Source: Lenzites betulinus (lineage: Eukaryota; Basidiomycota; Agaricomycetes; Polyporales; Polyporaceae). From it: 64,000 bases of DNA. The notes under the pieces are model-generated. The model did not search any database. It saw nothing but the letters and a program-made list of their open reading frames with translations, and was not told the DNA's origin. Of this stretch, positions 59,556 through 64,000 are shown piece after piece; position 1 is the first letter of the stretch; every line of letters starts with the position of its first letter. The stretch covers positions 310,001-374,000 of the forward strand of contig JABYQU010000003.1 in assembly GCA_022264855.1 (NCBI GenBank). Direction: 5' to 3'. Position numbers and translations under genes: made by a program.

Positions 59556-61764
59556 TTAATACCGATTGCGACGTCCACCTCCGCCGCCATATCCACCACG
59601 CCCGCCCCCACCTCCGCCGCCGCCTCCGCCGCCGCCGCCATACCCACCTTCATCGCGGTGCCCACCTCCGCGTCCCCATCTATTCCTCCCACGTCCGCCA
59701 CGTCCGCCTCCACCTCCGTCAGCGTTGCCCCTGCCCCACTGGTCCTCGCCGCCTTCCGGCGGACCTCCAGAGCCAAAGATCTCCTCCTGGGACGGTAACG
59801 GCCCGTTCTGTCTGCCCGCAACAGCGCCAGAGCTTGAGCTGTCGAACCCGCCGATGCCGGGGATCGCGTCCTCGCTCGTGTCCATCGCGCTCGACTGTCC
59901 GAAGGAGGGGAATCCGCCTGGGCCTCCGCCTTGCGACGAAGACGCGGGGGGGATGGCCCCATCTCGGCCCTCCTCCTCCTTCCCCCACCATCCGCCCGCG
60001 CCGCCGCCGGCACCGAAGCCGAATCCTGGCACCATCGCGTCCTCGTCGTCGTCCTGTCCGGATGTGTCCGTGATCTCGGGCGGCTTCTCGCCTCCGCCAG
60101 AGAAGACGGAGGAGGCATCTCCGGGGCGCTCGCGGCACCAGAAGCGCGTTGTGTGGTCGTTGGACGCGCTGACGAGGATGTGGCCCATTGGGTGGAAGGT
60201 AAGTGACCACACATTGGAGTCATGCGCCTGTGAGAGAGTCGCCCGGGGGCCTGGCTCTTGTGATATTGACTGCACAGCGGGCGGCTCCGAAGATGAGGAG
60301 AGGTCCCAATGCATGATTGAACCTTCGGATCCGCCAGAGACAAGCAGCGGGTGGAAGGGATGCCAAGCCACGGCTAAGAGCACGTATGTTCAAAGACAGA
60401 ACCCGGCGAATACATGAGAGGGTGCTCACAGCAAACTTCCTTCTTGTGGCCCTTAAGAAGGCGGAGCTCCTTCATAGCTCGAATGTCAAACACGCGCACA
60501 GTTTGGTCTCTCGAAGCGCTCGCGACCAGATTGCCATTGGGTGACCATGCGAGTGCCTGCACTGTGTTCTTATGATAGTGCCTGTGTAGAGTGAGAGTCT
60601 GGCCAGCGAACTAAAGGGAAGAAGTTGACGTACAGGGTTGATATTGAAGTCCCCGTTCGTGGGTCCCAGAACTTGATCATGTTGTCCTTGCTACCCGAAA
60701 CAAGTAGACCTTTTGTGGGGTGCCATTCTACGCACTTCACGTCCCAACCGTGGCCTAGCTTAATTGTTAGCTACTTTACGCTAGGTGGACGCGTCCTACA
60801 GACCCACCCGTCAACGTTCGCTCCGCGCGCTGCTCCTCGAACGACCACAGCCGGATAGTCGAGTCGTCGCTCGCCGTCGCAAACCGGTTGTCGTCCGGGC
60901 TGAAACTCAGCCCCCGGATCGCCTCGCGGTGGCCCGTCCACGCGGTGAGGTTGTTCATGTTCGGCTGGAAGTACTTGATGACGCCGCTCTGGTCCGCAGA
61001 CGCGAGGAACGCGCCCGAGTGGGTGAATTGCATCGTGCGCACCGCGGAGTCGTGCGCCTGCAGGATGGTCTCGAAGTTGAACGTCAGCCCGTTCCAAAGC
61101 GTGAACTCGCCGCTCGTCGACCCCGTCAGGATACGCCGCGCCTCTGGCGTCCACTGCACGCGTTTTCAGAGGCACAAATTCAGCGTTCGAGTTTTCGAGA
61201 TGCCAGAGCAGAAATATGGCGAAGGACTGACCACGACGCAGTTCACTGGACACCGGATCTTGTTGGTGGACGTATGCACAAACTTGGTGCAGAGCGAGGT
61301 CGAGGGGTTGTCTGGGTACGCCTTCGGCGGCAGGAGCTGCACACGAGATATATTGAGCCTCCATATTCTGTACATGCCCAGATGTCCACCCCTACGTCAA
61401 TAATATACGGCGGCGCAGGTCGGAGGTACGGCACGTATGTTGTGTTCGGGCGCATCTTGCGGAGCTGGGAGACCTTTCAGCGCGACGTTACATGAGTTGA
61501 GCACACGTTTTCACGCACCAAAGCCCATCTTCCCAACCCGCCTCCGTAGTCGACTGTCCTTCGAGGGCGGACCTTCTTCACAGGCTTGCCATCCGCAAGC
61601 TGGCGCGCCATGTCCATTTCAATGGCTTTAGGGTCTTCCGGCGGCGGAAGATTCGGAGCTTCTAAGTTGCGTTTTGGTTTCCATGCTACCCGCGCGTCCT
61701 CTTGCAAGGACGGTGGAAGGGTGCGCGAAGGTAGGAGAACAGGTAATGCAGCAGGGGCCGCCAT
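59556..61764 (-). CDS. PFS2: Polyadenylation factor subunit Pfs2/WDR33, WD40 protein
   Basis: Nuclear scaffold of the pre-mRNA 3'-end cleavage and polyadenylation factor. The ATG at 61764 opens [20 protein letters not shown]. The conserved leader reads [17 protein letters not shown] and RPAPPYIID, then [20 protein letters not shown]. The WD40 propeller follows: [109 protein letters not shown] and [19 protein letters not shown]. The C terminus is Gly-rich with RGG boxes ([20 protein letters not shown]), probably binding RNA, and ends GGGRRNRY. The introns are short. Confidence 0.95.
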
Positions 61765-62229
61765 GTCTGCGCTATTCCGTCTTTCCGTGCAGAAATGCGA
61801 GTCTGGAGTACCTCCGTGGACTCGTTTACAGCCAAAGGCTCAGAATCTGCACCGCTGTGTTTGTATACCTAAAGCTGTCGTTGGAAAAGCCGCTAGTACT
61901 TGCAGGTGGAGGTCGAACGGTACAGTACAGTCAAGCAGAGGCGGGTCGCAGTACAAATGCAAGCTGCATAGCGGTAAGGCGCCTGACATTACGCCGAGTA
62001 ATGCAGAGTTTGTAGCCGTGGGAACACATTCTCAATGCGAGACATTCAAATACTTCTAACACATTGATCAATCCCCTCCTTGACGGCAAGTTCTGAAGTA
62101 CTTACGGGCTCCTCTTCCATGCACCACCACCTGGTCGCGTTTTTCCCACGGTCCGAGCATGAGCCAGCTCGCCGTGGGGGCCTCACGGGTGCCATAACCG
62201 ATGAATAGCAGTCGAAGACCCTTAAGAAA
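61765..62229. other. Upstream region of PFS2
   Basis: About 465 bp with the PFS2 promoter. No other gene recognised. Confidence 0.4.
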
Positions 62230-63831
62230 GGCCCTGAAATAGTTAGCGACACGGGTACACCCTGTGTGTGAAGGGAATGAAACCCAGAACAACGAAGGTA
62301 AGAATGAGTCGACCCAAACGCTATGAACGCGACGCATACACATGCTCTTCGGAGACTGCTCCTAGGAGCCATCCCCCTCGGGGCAGAGACCCCCACAACA
62401 CCACGGATAGCCGTAACCATAGCCCAGGCAAGCCATCCTCACTGCCGACCACCCCCAGCCGCTCACGAAGTCAAGCCACCCACTCCGACGTGGCACTCAC
62501 GAGCGCTAAAGGCAGGAAGATTAGATTAGATAACGAATGATACGCCAACCACCACTGTACGAGAAACCGCCCGGACTCGGAACAAAGCTCCGAGGACGAA
62601 GCTTGGCGAAATAACATAGTACAGCACCAAACCCCAAACGAGACGTGCGGGACACCACGGACTCTACGGAAACACCGCACTAGACAGTTAATGAAACCGA
62701 CCGCGCCCAAACTTGAGGAAACACAACACTAGCTAGGAATACCGCGAAACCGACAACCCTAAATAAATAAGAAGTAAGCCAGGCCAACGAGAAACTTGGC
62801 TGAAACCCAAACCATTGAAGCCCGGATGACCCAGCCACAAAAGAGCGACACCACCGAGTGAAAGCCCACTGCCACCCGGCCACGGCGAAATACCAAAAGT
62901 ACAGAGGCAACATAGGCTGCATCCCTACCGACAATATCGAAGGTAAAGGAACCCTCGATCCGCCCAAAAGAAATCCAGTAGAGCTGCCAAACAGAATGAT
63001 ACCACAAACCGCACACCCACTACTTAATCAAAACCACAGCAAAACTGGAGCTCCACCCCCAGGAATACAGACAACACAGAACGCTAACACTGAAACCAAT
63101 CAATGGCAACGAACCTGTCCCAGCAGAGAGTGTCTGGAGACAGCAACCCAAATACCAAGACCAAGCAAAATCTGAGCATGGAAGCGAATTGAAATGTCAT
63201 CTGAGCCTGTGTACCTTAAACTTAAGGAAGAACCATGTCCCAACAATACCTGAAACCTAGATAGATGAATAATAACAGGCTAGGCTACAGTTAAACACCA
63301 GGCCCATAAGTAGGACCCACCCAACAAAGGAACAAACGAACTGGGACCAATCCAACCCAAACTGTGACCATGCAGGGAAACTAGGTGGTAAATCATATGA
63401 AACCGAAAGGCACAACAGACTCCCAAAATCTGGAGGCTCAAGTAAACTGAACAAGAACAAAACAATGACTAGCAATGTTAAACACCAGCCAAAACAATAA
63501 AAGGACAGGAAAGCTAGCAAACTCCCAAACGTGAACACAAAAGAGGGTGAGAAGGACCCTAAAAGCAAAACAAAAGTAGGCTTAATGAACAGAACAAAGA
63601 CACAATAACCATGGGTGTAAAAGAAAACAGAAACAACCAGCCTGGTGCCCAGAAGTCAAAATATAACTAGCGCTCCGCGCGATCCGCGGGACCTATCAAG
63701 GTGTCAGAATAACCCAGAAAGAAGAGGCCACACTCACATATAAGGCCAGACCCTGGAACCATATAAACCCTACATCACGCCAACTCCTGGAGCTCAACCA
63801 CCATCACTGCCCTGCACCACCACCGCCAGCC
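62230..63831 (+). other. T-poor, A/C-rich stretch of unknown nature
   Basis: The plus strand is strongly short of T. For example, 63301-63360 has 25 A and only 4 T. No intact gene is readable. Long frames on the minus strand here are rich in Phe/Leu and look like a by-product of the composition. It could be the 5' part of a mobile element whose body lies outside the window, or a single-strand-biased transcribed leader of the next gene. Confidence 0.45.
63737..63745 (+). promoter_or_regulatory. TATA-like element upstream of the right-end frame
   Basis: CATATAAGG about 90 bp before the ATG at 63832, with a second candidate CATATAAAC at 63760-63768. Confidence 0.4.
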
Positions 63832-64000
63832 ATGCCCCCTGCCCCCAACAACCATGCCAACACAGTGCTGGTGAGAGTCAGAGGAACCGCACCGACGCAC
63901 AACCCATCATGCGCAATATGGAAGCACGCCGCGTGGTGCGACGTCGCAGTCATCCCAAACAAGTCGATCGAAGTAGGACAGAGAGTCGTGCTGAAGAAAA
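63832..64000 (+). CDS. Start of an unidentified open reading frame (3' end outside the window)
   Basis: Open from the ATG at 63832 to the window edge, 56 codons with no stop. It begins MPPAPNNHANTVLVRVRGTA and continues through CAIWKHAAWCDVAVIPNKSI. I do not recognise it. It has the same low-T composition as the preceding stretch, unlike the other genes of the window. That points to a mobile-element gene, such as a gag-like first frame, but this is a guess. The TATA-like sequences upstream support a real start. Confidence 0.4.
   Translation, partial: MPPAPNNHANTVLVRVRGTAPTHNPSCAIWKHAAWCDVAVIPNKSIEVGQRVVLKK

Noticed and set aside
63257..63568. Minus-strand frame of 103 codons rich in Phe and Leu, like a membrane protein
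   Set aside because: The plus strand here is poor in T, so any minus-strand frame becomes rich in Phe/Leu/Val codons. No start context, splice sites or motif support a gene.

Overview
This is a 64 kb window of nuclear DNA from a filamentous basidiomycete, most likely an Agaricomycete and possibly a polypore. Almost every gene is cut by several short introns of about 50-70 nt with GT...AG ends. The gene families fit as well: DUF6699 proteins, an F-box-like protein starting MGQYW, cerato-platanin, tandem P450s, and an OPT transporter. Genes are packed tightly and lie on both strands. I found no rRNA, tRNA, CRISPR array or operon. Gene models were spliced by eye. Starts and stops were checked in the sequence wherever a codon or motif is quoted; not every internal exon edge was fixed.

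Layout. 1-8.8 kb is housekeeping: endonuclease III NTH1 (5' end missing), a fused HMP-P kinase/TENA thiamine protein (THI20 type), the NatC subunit MAK10/NAA35, a head-to-head mitochondrial tryptophanyl-tRNA synthetase, and a 240-residue unknown. 9.6-11.2 kb holds a degenerate inverted repeat. 11.5-22.2 kb holds an F-box-like gene, translesion polymerase REV1 with a hAT-like MITE just upstream, a Rab1/YPT1 GTPase, and a RAP1-like BRCT-Myb telomere protein. The RAP1 promoter carries telomere-type hexamers and a hairpin built from them. 22.4-33 kb is all on the minus strand: two tandem methyltransferases, two tandem small proteins of unknown function, a cysteine-rich single-pass membrane protein, and a DUF6699 protein. 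34-39.6 kb carries a second DUF6699 gene, a cerato-platanin, a possible tiny membrane protein, the ribosome-hibernation factor LSO2/CCDC124, and calcipressin.

40.5-47.2 kb is a tandem P450 duplication with a fragment of a third unit. 47.8-51.1 kb is an oligopeptide transporter. After a 2.5 kb stretch without genes come a short unknown gene, ALG2 (N-glycan assembly), an Ariadne-type RBR ubiquitin ligase, and the polyadenylation factor PFS2. The right end (about 62.2-64 kb) has a very different base composition, poor in T and rich in A/C, and ends in an open reading frame that leaves the window.

Three adjacent pairs (methyltransferases, small unknowns, P450s) and one nearby pair (DUF6699) show repeated local gene duplication. 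The observation I would follow first is the telomere-repeat palindrome in the RAP1 promoter, which suggests autoregulation by telomere-binding factors.
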